From Sulfurovum sp. (GTDB lineage Bacteria; Campylobacterota; Campylobacteria; Campylobacterales; Sulfurovaceae), in NCBI GenBank assembly GCA_027029065.1, contig JALVGO010000054.1:1-5182 (forward strand): a stretch of 5,182 bases of DNA. The letters run 5' to 3'. Shown here piece after piece: positions 5,169 through 5,182 of the stretch. The notes below the pieces were generated by a model. It was not told where the DNA came from. It did no database searches and was given only the letters and a program-made list of their open reading frames with translations. Each line of letters begins with the position of its first letter. The first letter of the stretch is position 1. Made by a program: the position numbers and the translations under genes.

Positions 5169-5182
5169 CGCTTTTTCCTATT

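Overview
The window is a compact stretch of bacterial chromosome with eight protein genes that I can support, plus a possible ninth cut off at the left edge. The gene types and sequence style suggest Campylobacterota (epsilonproteobacteria) of the Sulfurovum/Sulfurimonas kind: AT-leaning promoters with T-rich stretches ahead of the -10 box, a free-standing MTHFR domain, and a DUF4395 membrane protein carrying a CPGGVC motif. This placement is inference; there is no rRNA or other marker gene. I see no tRNA, rRNA, CRISPR array, insertion sequence or long repeat.

Left block (1-2076, + strand). After an AT-rich edge that may hold the last codons of an upstream gene, an LpxH-like metallophosphoesterase overlaps a YqaA/DedA-type membrane protein by ATGA, so the two are probably translationally coupled. 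A DUF4395 membrane protein follows. It probably starts at TTG 1333, and it ends in a very acidic tail. Middle block (2077-3702). metF (methylenetetrahydrofolate reductase-like, - strand) converges on the DUF4395 gene with 12 bases between them, and diverges from serB (phosphoserine phosphatase, + strand). In the 66-base metF/serB gap the two predicted -10 boxes overlap. SerB makes serine and MetF handles the C1 unit that serine donates to folate, so shared control would make metabolic sense.

Right block (3703-5182). A fic gene follows serB after 35 bases on the same strand. Its protein closely resembles the self-inhibited class III Fic AMP-transferase of Neisseria meningitidis, with the catalytic motif and the C-terminal inhibitory SxxxEG both intact. 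Facing it on the - strand are two unrecognised genes: a 195-residue membrane-anchored protein with a CxxC...CPxxH motif, then an 85-residue two-helix membrane protein. The small gene's stop overlaps the end of fic by 11 bases. A hairpin covers the Shine-Dalgarno of the small gene, and a possible promoter inside that hairpin would make transcripts without its 5' arm.

Most of the window is ordinary housekeeping or conserved-hypothetical sequence. The most unusual items are the NmFic-like gene, the CxxC/CPxxH protein with its small partner, and the possible start-site switch between those two. No strong intrinsic terminator is visible anywhere.
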